NCBI RefSeq assembly: GCF_900188085.1
Contig: NZ_FZOU01000001.1
Coordinates: 1,116,001 to 1,180,000 of the forward strand
Direction: 5' to 3'
DNA from: Granulicella rosea
GTDB lineage: Bacteria > Acidobacteriota > Terriglobia > Terriglobales > Acidobacteriaceae
Length of the DNA: 64,000 nucleotides
How positions within the stretch are numbered: the stretch's first letter is position 1; each line of letters begins with the position of its first letter. The notes beneath the pieces are model-generated. The model searched no databases, was not told where the DNA came from, and worked only from the letters and a program-made list of their open reading frames with translations. A program made the position numbers and the translations under genes. This document shows positions 1 through 12,018 of the stretch, in pieces.

Positions 1-1241
1 TCTTCGTTCTCGACGATCTCAACACGCCCTTCGACGAGAAGTCCTACTCCGCCTTCACCCTGAAGAAGTACCTGCAGGCCCAGCCCGCGCAGTTGAAGAC
101 CCCGTCCATGCTGCTCATCGTCAACGAGACCGGCCTGCACTCGCTGGCCGCTTACACGCAGGATCGCGACGTTCTCATCCGCGCGCTCGACAAACGTCCA
201 GCCTCGTTTCCGGACCAGCTCGCCAAGGGCAACGACATCGACCTGCTGACCGAATCCTTCGCCGTCCTGCGCCAGATCGCACTCTCATCCGAAGGCGTTC
301 GCGCGCACAAGAACCTCGTCTGGATGGGCCGGGGATTTCCCACCGTCGATCCTAGCGAGCTCGACGCGCCGGGCAACATCACCCTGCAAAACGCCTTGAA
401 GGATACGGTCACGCTGCTCACCAAGGTGCGCATCACGCTCTACAAGGTCGATCCCATCACCTCGAACGCACGCGCCGCCGCCACCGATGTGGCGACCTCC
501 ATCGACATGGGCGGCGGCATGGGCAACCGAGCCAGCGTCGAGCCGCCCAGTGAAGACCCGCTCAAGGGCGATCTCAGCTTCAACCAGTTCGCCGTCCAGA
601 CCGGCGGCCACTACTTCTACGGACGCAACGATCTCGACCAGCAGATAGCCGGCAGCCTCGAGCGCGGGTCGGAGTTCTACACCCTTACCTACCGGCCGCA
701 GCAGGCGCCGGACGCCGACGCCTACCGCGCCATCCGCATCCAGATGCGCGATCCATCCCTCAAGGCAGTCACCCGCCAGGGCTTCTACTCCGAGAGCGCC
801 CCCAAACCGGAGCCGACGGTCAAGGAGATGGGCTTCGACCTGAAGGCGGCCGCGACCGGCTCCATGAAGTACAGCGGCGTCGGCCTGCAGATCGTCGCCG
901 TCACCTCCTCGCGCACGGCGGACCGTGTCACGGTCAACTTCGCCGTCGAGGACAAGACCTTGACCTGGTCGCCTGTCGAAGCGGGTGGCGAGTCCGCGAA
1001 GATCCTCACCCTGCTGGTCGCCGAGGACGCCGAGCACAGGATCCAGTCGTCGACCGCAGCCACCCTCGCCCTCGCCGTGAAAGACGCGCGGGGAATTGCG
1101 AAGGGCGTGCTGAACACGCATGCGCAGGTCGATATCAACGCAAAGACGCGCTTCGTCCGCCTGCTGGTGCGCGACTCGAACGGCCGCATCGGGTCGGTCG
1201 ATGTCGACCCGGCCTCGTGGTCCGGCGCCGCCCCGAAGTAA
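1..1241 (+). CDS. VWFA-related acidobacterial protein (5' end outside window)
   Basis: The reading frame is already open at base 3 and runs to a TAA at 1239-1241, so the gene starts left of the window. The visible protein has the pattern of VWFA-related proteins of Acidobacteria: a 'VLDDLNTPF' strand at the edge, an ATLASSE-like 'MLLIVNETGLHSL' core, and further on 'TGGHYFYGRNDL' followed by 'YTLTYRP', the usual end of the von Willebrand A fold in this family. After that comes a beta-rich C-terminal part of about 170 residues. These proteins are normally secreted and their role is not known. The TTG at 93 is internal, not the start. The family call is from recognised sequence pattern; function is unknown. 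Confidence 0.82.
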   Translation, partial: FVLDDLNTPFDEKSYSAFTLKKYLQAQPAQLKTPSMLLIVNETGLHSLAAYTQDRDVLIRALDKRPASFPDQLAKGNDIDLLTESFAVLRQIALSSEGVRAHKNLVWMGRGFPTVDPSELDAPGNITLQNALKDTVTLLTKVRITLYKVDPITSNARAAATDVATSIDMGGGMGNRASVEPPSEDPLKGDLSFNQFAVQTGGHYFYGRNDLDQQIAGSLERGSEFYTLTYRPQQAPDADAYRAIRIQMRDPSLKAVTRQGFYSESAPKPEPTVKEMGFDLKAAATGSMKYSGVGLQIVAVTSSRTADRVTVNFAVEDKTLTWSPVEAGGESAKILTLLVAEDAEHRIQSSTAATLALAVKDARGIAKGVLNTHAQVDINAKTRFVRLLVRDSNGRIGSVDVDPASWSGAAPK

Positions 1242-1334
1242 GCAGCCTGCGTAGCCTCGGCGCAAGAATGTAAATTTCAAGCACCCGCACTCGCGTATGC
1301 TCATCTCGTCGACTCCAACGGGCGAGGTCTGGGT

Positions 1335-4300
1335 TTGTCGCTGCGGCATCTATTTCGAGTGATGGCAGCCGCCTCCGCGCTGGCTGGCTGCGCCGTGGCG
1401 CAGGGAACAGCCTTCACGGCGGACGAGGCCGCAGCCCGGCTCAGCTTTCCGGCAGGCCGCTTCCTGCTGGAGCTGCCGTTGCTTCACGCAGCCGGGCAGG
1501 CGACGTTGGCCGTGGAGTTGGTCGACCCAGCGGACGAGGTCCGCTCCCGCGCATCCGGCGCCTGCATACCCGCGGCCGGCCACATGCTCTGCCGCATCGA
1601 ACTGCCGCCCGCTACCTATGAAGGCGGCGACGGGGACACGCTCGAAACCGACCTGCCGTTCTTCCGCATCCGCTACACCGCCACATCGGCGGGGCAGCGG
1701 GCGGAGGGCGTCCTCTCGCTGGACCACGTCGCACCCAGCCTATACACCCTGTACCTGGCCGCGCCGGAGAAGATTCGGCCCGGCGCGGAGTATGTGGCTC
1801 GCGTTCGCGCCGTCAACCCCTTGACTCACCAGCCGCTGGCGAACGTCGCTCTCGAAGCTGTGCTCACGGCGGATTATGTCGGCGACGAGCGGATCGATGA
1901 AGAGTTCGCCCGCCTGCCGATCCGTACCGACGAGCGGGGCTTCGCCTCGGTCCGGTTCAGCGTCCCTCCCGGCGCCGATCTCGAATCGATCGATCTGGAG
2001 GTGGCGGGCCGGGTGGGGAATCTCCGCGTCGGTGTCATCCAGACGCTGCATGTACCGGAGAACCGGAGGTTCGAGCTCACGACCGACAAGCCGCTCTATC
2101 AGCCCGGCCAGACCATCCACGCGCGGATGCTGCTGCTCGACCGCAACGCCCACGCCAGCCCCGGCCAGACGGTCAAGGTCGACGTCCGCGACCCGGACAA
2201 CACGCTGGTCTACCGCGCGACCGCCGTGACCTCGGCCTTCGGCATCGCCACCATCGACTGGCAGGCGCCGTCGCGCCTGCGGCTCGGCGAGTACAGACTC
2301 GAAGCCACGCTCCCAGAGGGCGAGCAGGCAGGCCGCAGCGCCTCGGCCACCGTCCGGCTCAGCCGGTACGATCTGCCCACCTTCGTCGTCACCTCGAAGC
2401 CCGATCGCACCTTCTACCTCCCCGGCAGCAACGCCGTGGTCGATGTGCGCGCCGACTACCTCTTCGGCAAGCCCGTGCTGCACGGGCATGTCCGCGTCGT
2501 GCAGGAGTCCGAGCGCACCTGGAACTTCGCCCAGCAGCGCTACGACACGAAGGAGGCCAAGGCCGTCGCCGGCGAACTCGACGGGCACGGCGGCTTTGAG
2601 GCTCACATCGACCTCTCCGCCGACGAGCGGGACTACCGCGACGACCGCCGCAACGCCACCGACGACCTGCACTTCGCCGCCTACGTCACCGACGCCTCCA
2701 CCGGCAGCACCGAGCAGCGCCGCTTCGACCTGCGCCTCGCCGCACGTGCGCTGCACCCATATCTCAGCGGCGCGTCCGGTGTGCGCGGCCTGCCGGAGCG
2801 CCGCTTTGTCAGCGTCACCTCCGCGGACGGAACGCCCACGGAGTGCGACGCCGACCTGCTCCTCCTGCCGCAGGAGGCCGAGAAACAATCAAACGCCGAC
2901 TGGCTGGCGCACGCCGTTCCTCTGCTGCATCTGCACACGGACGCGCACGGTCTCGGCCGCATCGAGCTGCCGCCGTACGCCGAGCTGCTCCGGCGGCGTC
3001 CGCCCGTGCCGGCAGGCGACAAGCCAACCGAAGGGGACGAGGTGAACCTCCTCCTGCGCGTGCGGGACAAGGCTGGCAGGACCGGCGAGGCCGTGGAGCG
3101 GCTGCAGCCTTCCATCGCCAGACTGCGCGTCCAGGCGGCCCACGCGATCTACCGGACGGGCGAGGCGGTCGATCTGACCATCGATTCGACGGTCGACCCC
3201 TCTCAGCCGGCGATGCCGGTGACGGTGCAGCTCCTGCGCCATACAATCCACGGCGAACTGCTGCTGGCGGAACGCGAACTCGCCCTGACCGGCGGCCACG
3301 CCACGCTCAGCATCCCATCGGACGCGCGCTACAGCGGTCTGGTCTTCGTCCACGTCCTCGGACTGGGCGTTGTACCGCCTCACTTCAAAGAATTCGCGGG
3401 CGACGACCCGGCGACGGTCACAGACGCGCTGGCGCTGCTTTTTCCTCGCGACAACGCGCTGCGTGTGGACGTAGCCATGTCCGCGCCGGTCTATCAACCG
3501 GGCGAAGAGGCCACGGCTGTCCTCAGCGTCCACGGCCCGCAGGATCCCGACGGCGACAACACGGCCCCCGCGCCCAGCGCACTCGGCGTCGTCGCGGTCG
3601 ATCAGGCGGTGGACGAGCGGCAGCGCTCCGACGCGGACTTCGGCGCCGGCGATGCCTCTTCTTTCTTCTTCGGAAGATTCCTCGACGAGCCCGCCGGCGC
3701 GGTGGGAGGCTTCGATCTCCGGTCGCTCACACGGCTCGGCCCCGGCCAGCCCATCCCCGACGGCGCCCAGCTCGCGGCGGAGATGCTGCTGGCGAGCGCC
3801 AGAGTTCGCTTCGAAACGACCGACAACCGGCCCTCCGGCGGCTTGGCCGCGACCTTCCACCAGCTCCTCGACGCTCAGTTGAAACCCGTCCGCAAGGAAC
3901 TCGCGCAATACCTCGAAAACCACACCGAACTGCCCACCACCCTGCCCGAACTCAACGCCCTGCTGGCTGGCAAAGGCGTCGATCTCGCCGCGCTGCGCGA
4001 CCCCTGGGGCGATCCGTACACGCTCGTCCGCAGCGCGCAGAATACCGGCGCGCTGCAGCTTTCGCTTCACAGCCTGGGGCCCGACAAGCTGCCGGGCACG
4101 GGGGACGACTTCGACGTGCAGCTTGCCTCCTGGCGTTGGTTCAATGGCCGCCAGCGCCAGTTGCAGCATGCGGTCACCGCCTACCATCAGCGCACCGGGG
4201 GCTACATTCGCACCCTGGCCGACCTGCGCGACGAGATGCAGCGCGAGGCCATCGACCTCGACCGGTGGCGCGACCCCTGGGACCAGCCTTTCACCTACCG

Positions 4301-7300
4301 CTTTTCCATCGCATGGAAGAGCTTTCAGGTCGAGGCACTCACCGCGGGCGACCCAGCGGCCAAGCCCCGGTACGAGTGGCAGCGCGGGCCATTCTCAGCC
4401 GGAAGCGCGAACATCGACTACACGATCGAGCTGACGCAGCGTGTCGAGGCGGCGCTGAGCCATTACACGGAGACCCATCCATTCCCACGCAACGAGGCCC
4501 AGCTTCACGCGGCCATGCAGGCGGCGGGCATCTCGCCGGCGGACCTGCGCGACCCCTGGCGGCATCCGCTCTACGTGACCTTCCACAGCCGTTCGATCTT
4601 CACCGATCAGGTCCGTACGGAGGCCCACGCCACGCCGGACGGCGGACCGCCGGTCGTCCGCACCATCGTCACCCCGGTGACGGCCGTCAACGATACCGTG
4701 ACGTTGAACAGCCCCGGCCCCGACGGCGGCCGGCACACCAGCGACGACTTCGTCTACATGAGCCTGTCGCGCATCCGCACCACGCAGAGCGCGCGGCAAC
4801 AGACAGCCATCCGGCCCTCGCACGTCACCATCCACACCGGCACGGAGGGAGAGATCTCCGGCACGGTCAACGACACCGCCGGCGCCATCATCACCGGGGT
4901 CACCGTGGTCGCCACGCAGATCGCCTCCGGCGCCGAGTACGAGGCGAAGTCCGACGCGCAGGGTATCTATATACTCGGTCCCATCCCAGCCGGTGCCTAC
5001 AAACTGCGCTTCCACCTCGATGGCTTCACCGATCTCATCTACGACCAGGTGCTGGTGCAGCCGAAGGGCACGATGACGCTCGATGTGGCGATGAACGTCG
5101 GCTCGGTGAGCGATGCCGTGAGCGTGACCGCGGAGGCGGCCATGGTGAACACCCAGAGCGGCATGGTGGTCAGCAACGCGACCTCCTATGTAATCGACGG
5201 CGATACCGTCCGGGATCTGGCCCTCAACGGCCGGAACTACGTGAATCTTCTTGGAGTTCTGCCGGGGTCGGTCTCGGCGAACGCCGGCGACGCGATGGCC
5301 CGGACCTCCACGCCGCGCCTCCGCGATTACTTCCCGGAGACATTGCTCTGGCGCCCCGAGATCGTCACCGCTCCCGACGGTACGGCCACGCTGCGCTTTC
5401 CCGTGGCGGACAACATCACCGGGTGGCGGCTCTCGGCCGCGGCCTCGACCCTGCAGGGCAATACCGGCTCCGGCGCCACGCAGTTCCAGACCTTCCAGAG
5501 CTTCTTCGCGGCCTTCGATCCGCCGTCCATCCTGACGGCCGGGGACACCATCGCACTGCCCATCACGCTGCGCAACTACCTCGACCACGCCGTGACCGTC
5601 GAAGGTTCGCTCACGCCCGCGCCGTGGTTCCATCTTGACGGCGCCGCTTCGCGCAGCATCCGGGTCGGCTCGCAGGAGTCCGCCTCGCCCGTCTTCCGCT
5701 TCACCGCGCTCTCGCCCATCACGGAAGCCCGGCAGGAGTTTACCGCGACCGGCGCCGGCGCGGGCGACCGCATCGCGCGCCCGGTGACTGTGCATCCCGA
5801 CGGGCAGGAGAGCGCCGTGACCGCCGCGGCCATCCTCGCGCCGGGCGAAAATACGCTCACCTTCACCCTCCCGGCGGAGACGCTGCCCGGCAGCACTGGC
5901 GCCACGTTGAAGCTCTACCCCAACCTCGGCGCCCACCTCCGCGATGCGCTCGCCGGAATGGCCGCCTATCCGGACGGCTGCGCGGAGCAGATTCTCTCGA
6001 TCGCCTGGCCCAGCCTGCTGCTGGAGCGCTACGGCGCAAGTCTGCCGCTGCGCGACCCGAAGCTCGCGCAGCAGACGCATCGCTACCTTGAGCAGGCCTA
6101 CGAAAACCTTCTCGGCAATCAGCTTGCGAGCGGAGGCTTCGCTTACTGGCCGCGCGATCGGCGCGCCGACATCGCCCTGACGGCCTATGCGATCGAGTTT
6201 CTCCATCAGGCCAGCGCGTACGTTGCCGTCGATCAGAAGGTGGTTGAGCGCGCCATCGCCTACCTCGCGAAGGAACAGCAGAAGGATGGCCGCTGGGTCC
6301 GGACGGATCGCCTCGGAAGCCAGCATCCCGAAGAACGTCGCGGCGCCGCTATGCTGACCGCCTCTGTCGCCGCGATGATCGCCGGCGCGCCGGGCGCGGA
6401 GCCACTGCTCAAGCGCGCCGCCGACGCCCTGCAGCCCTTCGTCTCGGAGTTCGACGAGCCCTACACGCTGGCCAGCTACGCACTGGCTACGACCGCGCTG
6501 CACGATACGTCGCGCAGCGGTCCGGCGCTCGACCGCCTGCGCGGCCTGGCGCTCAGCGAGAACGGCGGCGCCTACTGGACCCTCGAAAGCAACACACCCT
6601 TCTTCGGCTGGGGTCGCGCCGGCCGCGTCGAAAGCACCGCCCAGGTGCTGCGTGCGCTGCTCGCCGGTGGCGCAAAGCCGAACGACGACCTCCTCGTCCG
6701 GGGCATGCTCTTCCTCGACCACGAGCGCGACCGCCGTTCGCTCTGGTACTCCACGCAGGCGACCGCGCGCGTGCTGGACGTGCTCGCCGAGATCGCCCTG
6801 CGATCGCCGGCTCCGGTCGCCAGCTCCGGACCCGGCTCGCTGACCGTCCGCGTCGACGCGCAGGCGCCAACCTCCGTTCCTCTGCCCGCGCCCTCGGTCG
6901 ATGGCGGCCCCGTCTTCGTGCCGCTGCCGGGCGCGCTGGATGCGGGCGCGCATCGCGTCAGCCTGACGCTCGCCGGAACCGCGCAGACCGCGACGGCGCA
7001 GCTCATCGCCTCTCTCTACCGGCCATGGCCGAAGCTCGCGCCCGCATCGGCCGTCCAGAATAACGAGCAGTTGCGCCTGTCGGTCGGCTTCAGCACGCTG
7101 CATCCGGCGCATGGGCAGGCGGTCACCGCCAACGTACACCTCGAACGCATCGGCTTTCGCGGCTACGGCATGCTGATGGCGGAGGTCGGTCTGCCGCCCG
7201 GCGCGGACGTCGATCGCGCCTCGCTCGAGTCCGCCCTGGCCGCCAGCGGATACCAGCTCAACCACTACGAGGTGCTGCCCGACCGTGTGCTGCTCTATGT

Positions 7301-7448
7301 CTGGCCCACCGCCGGCGGCCTCAGCCTGAGCTTCCGCTTCACCCTGCGCTACGGCGTCGACGCCCTGACCGCCCCGTCAACCGTATACGACTACTACAAT
7401 CCCGATGCGCACTTCGACGTGGCGCCCCTTCGTTTTAGCAGCCGCTGA
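1335..7448 (+). CDS. Alpha-2-macroglobulin family lipoprotein with inserted GspG-like and Oar-like modules
   Basis: A 2037-residue periplasmic alpha-2-macroglobulin. Starting at TTG 1335 gives a lipoprotein signal with lipobox LAGC (Cys19), as in E. coli YfhM; ATG 1362 would lose the signal. MG2-like strand near residue 245 ('TDKPLYQPGQT'), bait-region-domain strand 'LGVVAVDQAV' near 755, A2M/MG7 core from about 1325 ('YFPETLLWRPEIV'), and a thioester motif CAEQ at Cys1549-Gln1552 followed by the alpha/alpha thioester domain. Bacterial members trap proteases that cleave the bait. Odd: between the bait domain and the A2M core lie three GspG-like modules (about 845-930, 932-1010, 1028-1145; each with RDPW) and a carboxypeptidase-regulatory module plus 'LNGRNYVNLL' (1160-1315). 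No pbpC gene is adjacent. Family call firm, module reading by eye. Confidence 0.9.
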   Translation: MSLRHLFRVMAAASALAGCAVAQGTAFTADEAAARLSFPAGRFLLELPLLHAAGQATLAVELVDPADEVRSRASGACIPAAGHMLCRIELPPATYEGGDGDTLETDLPFFRIRYTATSAGQRAEGVLSLDHVAPSLYTLYLAAPEKIRPGAEYVARVRAVNPLTHQPLANVALEAVLTADYVGDERIDEEFARLPIRTDERGFASVRFSVPPGADLESIDLEVAGRVGNLRVGVIQTLHVPENRRFELTTDKPLYQPGQTIHARMLLLDRNAHASPGQTVKVDVRDPDNTLVYRATAVTSAFGIATIDWQAPSRLRLGEYRLEATLPEGEQAGRSASATVRLSRYDLPTFVVTSKPDRTFYLPGSNAVVDVRADYLFGKPVLHGHVRVVQESERTWNFAQQRYDTKEAKAVAGELDGHGGFEAHIDLSADERDYRDDRRNATDDLHFAAYVTDASTGSTEQRRFDLRLAARALHPYLSGASGVRGLPERRFVSVTSADGTPTECDADLLLLPQEAEKQSNADWLAHAVPLLHLHTDAHGLGRIELPPYAELLRRRPPVPAGDKPTEGDEVNLLLRVRDKAGRTGEAVERLQPSIARLRVQAAHAIYRTGEAVDLTIDSTVDPSQPAMPVTVQLLRHTIHGELLLAERELALTGGHATLSIPSDARYSGLVFVHVLGLGVVPPHFKEFAGDDPATVTDALALLFPRDNALRVDVAMSAPVYQPGEEATAVLSVHGPQDPDGDNTAPAPSALGVVAVDQAVDERQRSDADFGAGDASSFFFGRFLDEPAGAVGGFDLRSLTRLGPGQPIPDGAQLAAEMLLASARVRFETTDNRPSGGLAATFHQLLDAQLKPVRKELAQYLENHTELPTTLPELNALLAGKGVDLAALRDPWGDPYTLVRSAQNTGALQLSLHSLGPDKLPGTGDDFDVQLASWRWFNGRQRQLQHAVTAYHQRTGGYIRTLADLRDEMQREAIDLDRWRDPWDQPFTYRFSIAWKSFQVEALTAGDPAAKPRYEWQRGPFSAGSANIDYTIELTQRVEAALSHYTETHPFPRNEAQLHAAMQAAGISPADLRDPWRHPLYVTFHSRSIFTDQVRTEAHATPDGGPPVVRTIVTPVTAVNDTVTLNSPGPDGGRHTSDDFVYMSLSRIRTTQSARQQTAIRPSHVTIHTGTEGEISGTVNDTAGAIITGVTVVATQIASGAEYEAKSDAQGIYILGPIPAGAYKLRFHLDGFTDLIYDQVLVQPKGTMTLDVAMNVGSVSDAVSVTAEAAMVNTQSGMVVSNATSYVIDGDTVRDLALNGRNYVNLLGVLPGSVSANAGDAMARTSTPRLRDYFPETLLWRPEIVTAPDGTATLRFPVADNITGWRLSAAASTLQGNTGSGATQFQTFQSFFAAFDPPSILTAGDTIALPITLRNYLDHAVTVEGSLTPAPWFHLDGAASRSIRVGSQESASPVFRFTALSPITEARQEFTATGAGAGDRIARPVTVHPDGQESAVTAAAILAPGENTLTFTLPAETLPGSTGATLKLYPNLGAHLRDALAGMAAYPDGCAEQILSIAWPSLLLERYGASLPLRDPKLAQQTHRYLEQAYENLLGNQLASGGFAYWPRDRRADIALTAYAIEFLHQASAYVAVDQKVVERAIAYLAKEQQKDGRWVRTDRLGSQHPEERRGAAMLTASVAAMIAGAPGAEPLLKRAADALQPFVSEFDEPYTLASYALATTALHDTSRSGPALDRLRGLALSENGGAYWTLESNTPFFGWGRAGRVESTAQVLRALLAGGAKPNDDLLVRGMLFLDHERDRRSLWYSTQATARVLDVLAEIALRSPAPVASSGPGSLTVRVDAQAPTSVPLPAPSVDGGPVFVPLPGALDAGAHRVSLTLAGTAQTATAQLIASLYRPWPKLAPASAVQNNEQLRLSVGFSTLHPAHGQAVTANVHLERIGFRGYGMLMAEVGLPPGADVDRASLESALAASGYQLNHYEVLPDRVLLYVWPTAGGLSLSFRFTLRYGVDALTAPSTVYDYYNPDAHFDVAPLRFSSR

Positions 7449-7481
7449 TTGACGGAGCCTCTTGAACGCAAGTCACCCGAC

Positions 7482-7516
7482 CTGTCATTCTGAGCGCAGC
7501 GAAGAACCTGCGTTTT
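7482..7516. repeat. Dispersed palindromic repeat, left-arm orientation
   Basis: Reads GTCATTCTGAGCGCAGCGAA followed by GAACCTGCG. It belongs to the repeat family found in many intergenic gaps of this window (core TCCTGAGCG...AGCGAAGGATC). It lies between the macroglobulin gene and the esterase gene. Confidence 0.75.
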
Positions 7517-7584
7517 GTTCGCGTTGACCGCAACCTTTCCCCATGCGAAATCACCCGTGACATGATCCAGATAAGATGTTCTGA

Positions 7585-8439
7585 ATGAATCCGCGCCCGG
7601 TACTGACCGCCTGTTTCATCCTGCTTACGGCATGGCTCGCCGCACCCTGCGCGATGCACGCGCAGACCCCATCCGTCCCGGCAAGTTACAGCATCCAGCA
7701 GGGGATCGACTACACCCAGGGCACGAACGGCCCGCTGAAGGCCGATGCCTACATCCCCAACGGCGCCGGGCCGTTCCCCGGCATCGTCTTCATCCACGGC
7801 GGCGCATGGGCCAATGGCAATCGCGACCAGATGGCGAAGATCGTCAAGGAGCTGGCGAATCACGGTTATGTCGGCTTCACCATCGATTACGATGTCGCGC
7901 CGGTTCACTATCCCGCGTCGCTGCACCAGTCGCTCGAAGCCGTACGCTACCTCCGCGACCACGCGCAACAGCTTCACCTCGATCCCACCCGCATCGCCGT
8001 CGCGGGCAGCTCCGCCGGCGGAGAGCTCGCGGCGCTGGTCGCGCTCACGCCCGAGGCGAAGGTCAAGGCAGGCATCATCCTGAACGGCGTACTCGACCTC
8101 GCCGCCCTCGGCGACAGCAGCCAGATGGTCACCAACTATCTCGGCGGCGTCTGCTCGTCGACGCCCGCCTGCAAGGCCGCCTCGCCGGTCGACCAGGTAC
8201 ACCCCGGCGCGCCGCCGTTCTTCGTCGGACACGGCACGGCCGACAAGGTCGTTCCGTTCTCCGAGGCCGAGGCCTTCGTCGCCGCCCTGCGAGCCGCGAA
8301 GGCGCAGGTGGAGTTCTTCACCGCCACCGGCGCCGGCCATACCTACTGGGCCAGCCCGGAGTTCTACCAGAAGAACGTCGAGGACATCGAGCGCTTTCTC
8401 TCGCTCGCGCTGCGGCCGCATGGTGGCGCGGGGAGGTAA
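7585..8439 (+). CDS. Exported alpha/beta hydrolase (BD-FAE/esterase-lipase type)
   Basis: 284 residues with an N-terminal signal peptide ending near 'CAMHAQ'. The alpha/beta-hydrolase motifs are complete: oxyanion-hole HGGAW, nucleophile elbow GSSAGG, an Asp in 'GHGTADKVVP' and the catalytic His in 'GAGHTYW'. The opening 'GIDYTQGTNGPLKADAYIP' is typical of carboxylesterases related to feruloyl/acetylxylan esterases and hormone-sensitive-lipase-like enzymes, which cut ester bonds on small molecules or polysaccharide decorations. It is followed 26 bases later by the M1 aminopeptidase gene and may be co-transcribed with it. The exact substrate cannot be read from sequence. Confidence 0.85.
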   Translation: MNPRPVLTACFILLTAWLAAPCAMHAQTPSVPASYSIQQGIDYTQGTNGPLKADAYIPNGAGPFPGIVFIHGGAWANGNRDQMAKIVKELANHGYVGFTIDYDVAPVHYPASLHQSLEAVRYLRDHAQQLHLDPTRIAVAGSSAGGELAALVALTPEAKVKAGIILNGVLDLAALGDSSQMVTNYLGGVCSSTPACKAASPVDQVHPGAPPFFVGHGTADKVVPFSEAEAFVAALRAAKAQVEFFTATGAGHTYWASPEFYQKNVEDIERFLSLALRPHGGAGR

Positions 8440-8464
8440 GCCGGGATAGCATGACATCAACCCC

Positions 8465-11047
<2,583 letters not shown>

Positions 11048-11051
11048 CGGC

Positions 11052-11912
11052 TTACGGCGTGGCGACGGAAGGCGTGCGAGGCACAGCCGACACATGGATC
11101 GTATCCGTCTTCAACAGCCGATGCCCGGCGGGCGGCATCTGGCTGACGATCACGTAACTCGCCGGCGCCTGTCGCGGCGCCGCCGGAACAGCGACTGCGG
11201 GCGAACCGGGCAGGGACAAAGAGGCGTTCGGCGCGGGCCCCGTGATATCGAGCGTAGGCATCGCAGCCGGAGCCGTCGCAACCGGCGCGGGAGAGCTCGA
11301 ATCCTGCGCGCCCGCGATATGCAGGCCCGCCGTAGCCAGCCGCATATTTGCCGTGCCGACGGTCAGACCCGTCAGTACGGGCATCACGTAGGCCGTCGCC
11401 GCCGCGTCGGGCAGCGGGCTGGCGACGATCAGGCTTACGCGCGGACTGTCCGCCCCGACGGTCTTCGCCGCCGGCGTCTGCGCGATCACCGTGCCTTCAG
11501 GGCTCGACGATGGTATATACGACACCGCGCCAACCTCCAGCGTCAGCCGGCGCAGAATCACGGTTGCCGCGCGTTCCGACTGGCCGACGAGGTCGGGAAT
11601 CGTCACATGCTGTCCGCCCAGACTTTCGGCGATGCGGATCTGTCCGTCGCGGCGCACCAGCGAACCGGGCACGGGAGACTGCGTGATCACGTGGCCGGCC
11701 GGCACGGCGGTGGAGTAGAAGCGGTTCTCGAGACTCAGCGTGAGACCCAGGTCGCTGGCGCGCGCGGCGGCCTCGGTCACGGACAGACCGGCCAGGTTCG
11801 GCGCCTCCACCTCTCGCCCGTGAATCGCCAGCCGCATCGCCACGAACGCCGACACGATCGCGATCGCGATCATGGCAAGGGCTCCGAGCAGGATGTTGAA
11901 GAAGCGCTTCAT
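11052..11912 (-). CDS. Membrane-anchored PASTA-domain protein
   Basis: 286 residues: one N-terminal transmembrane helix (about 5-28) and then three PASTA-type repeats, at about 35-95, 97-165 and 172-205. Each has the pattern 'vPdLvGls...A...L...gL' and the first two end in a 'V(I)xQ(S/T)P' strand. A Pro/Ala-rich tail follows, with a final 'YVIVSQMPPAGHRLLKTD' half-repeat. PASTA domains bind peptidoglycan fragments or beta-lactams in Ser/Thr kinases and penicillin-binding proteins; here there is no kinase or transpeptidase domain, so it is a stand-alone PASTA protein. It is divergent from the glycosidase gene on its right, with about 105 bases between the two starts. Confidence 0.85.
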   Translation of the reverse strand: MKRFFNILLGALAMIAIAIVSAFVAMRLAIHGREVEAPNLAGLSVTEAAARASDLGLTLSLENRFYSTAVPAGHVITQSPVPGSLVRRDGQIRIAESLGGQHVTIPDLVGQSERAATVILRRLTLEVGAVSYIPSSSPEGTVIAQTPAAKTVGADSPRVSLIVASPLPDAAATAYVMPVLTGLTVGTANMRLATAGLHIAGAQDSSSPAPVATAPAAMPTLDITGPAPNASLSLPGSPAVAVPAAPRQAPASYVIVSQMPPAGHRLLKTDTIHVSAVPRTPSVATP

Positions 11913-12018
11913 CGTGTGTGTTCAGGATACAGGCTGGCAGTCCTCCGCAGCGGGTGCGTATGATGGGCAGGCGTCCGGAAACCGTTTTCAGGAAGATCCG
12001 GCAAGGGAGCGTTCCGAG

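Noticed and set aside
3860-4760. A separate type II secretion pseudopilin gene
   Set aside because: The GspG-like modules lack the N-terminal prepilin leader and helix and are in frame inside the macroglobulin; they are domains, not a gene.
2843-5638. 931-codon plus-strand frame inside the macroglobulin gene
   Set aside because: Arg/Pro/Gly-rich out-of-frame translation of the same DNA.
4395-7265. 956-codon open frame on the minus strand opposite the macroglobulin gene
   Set aside because: It is a shadow of GC-rich coding DNA: Arg/Gly/Ala-rich, no domain, no ribosome site, and the plus-strand frame is clearly a protein of known family.
11872-12018. Upstream extension of the GH39-like frame
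   Set aside because: Overlaps the divergent PASTA gene's start and puts a long non-signal peptide before the signal sequence.
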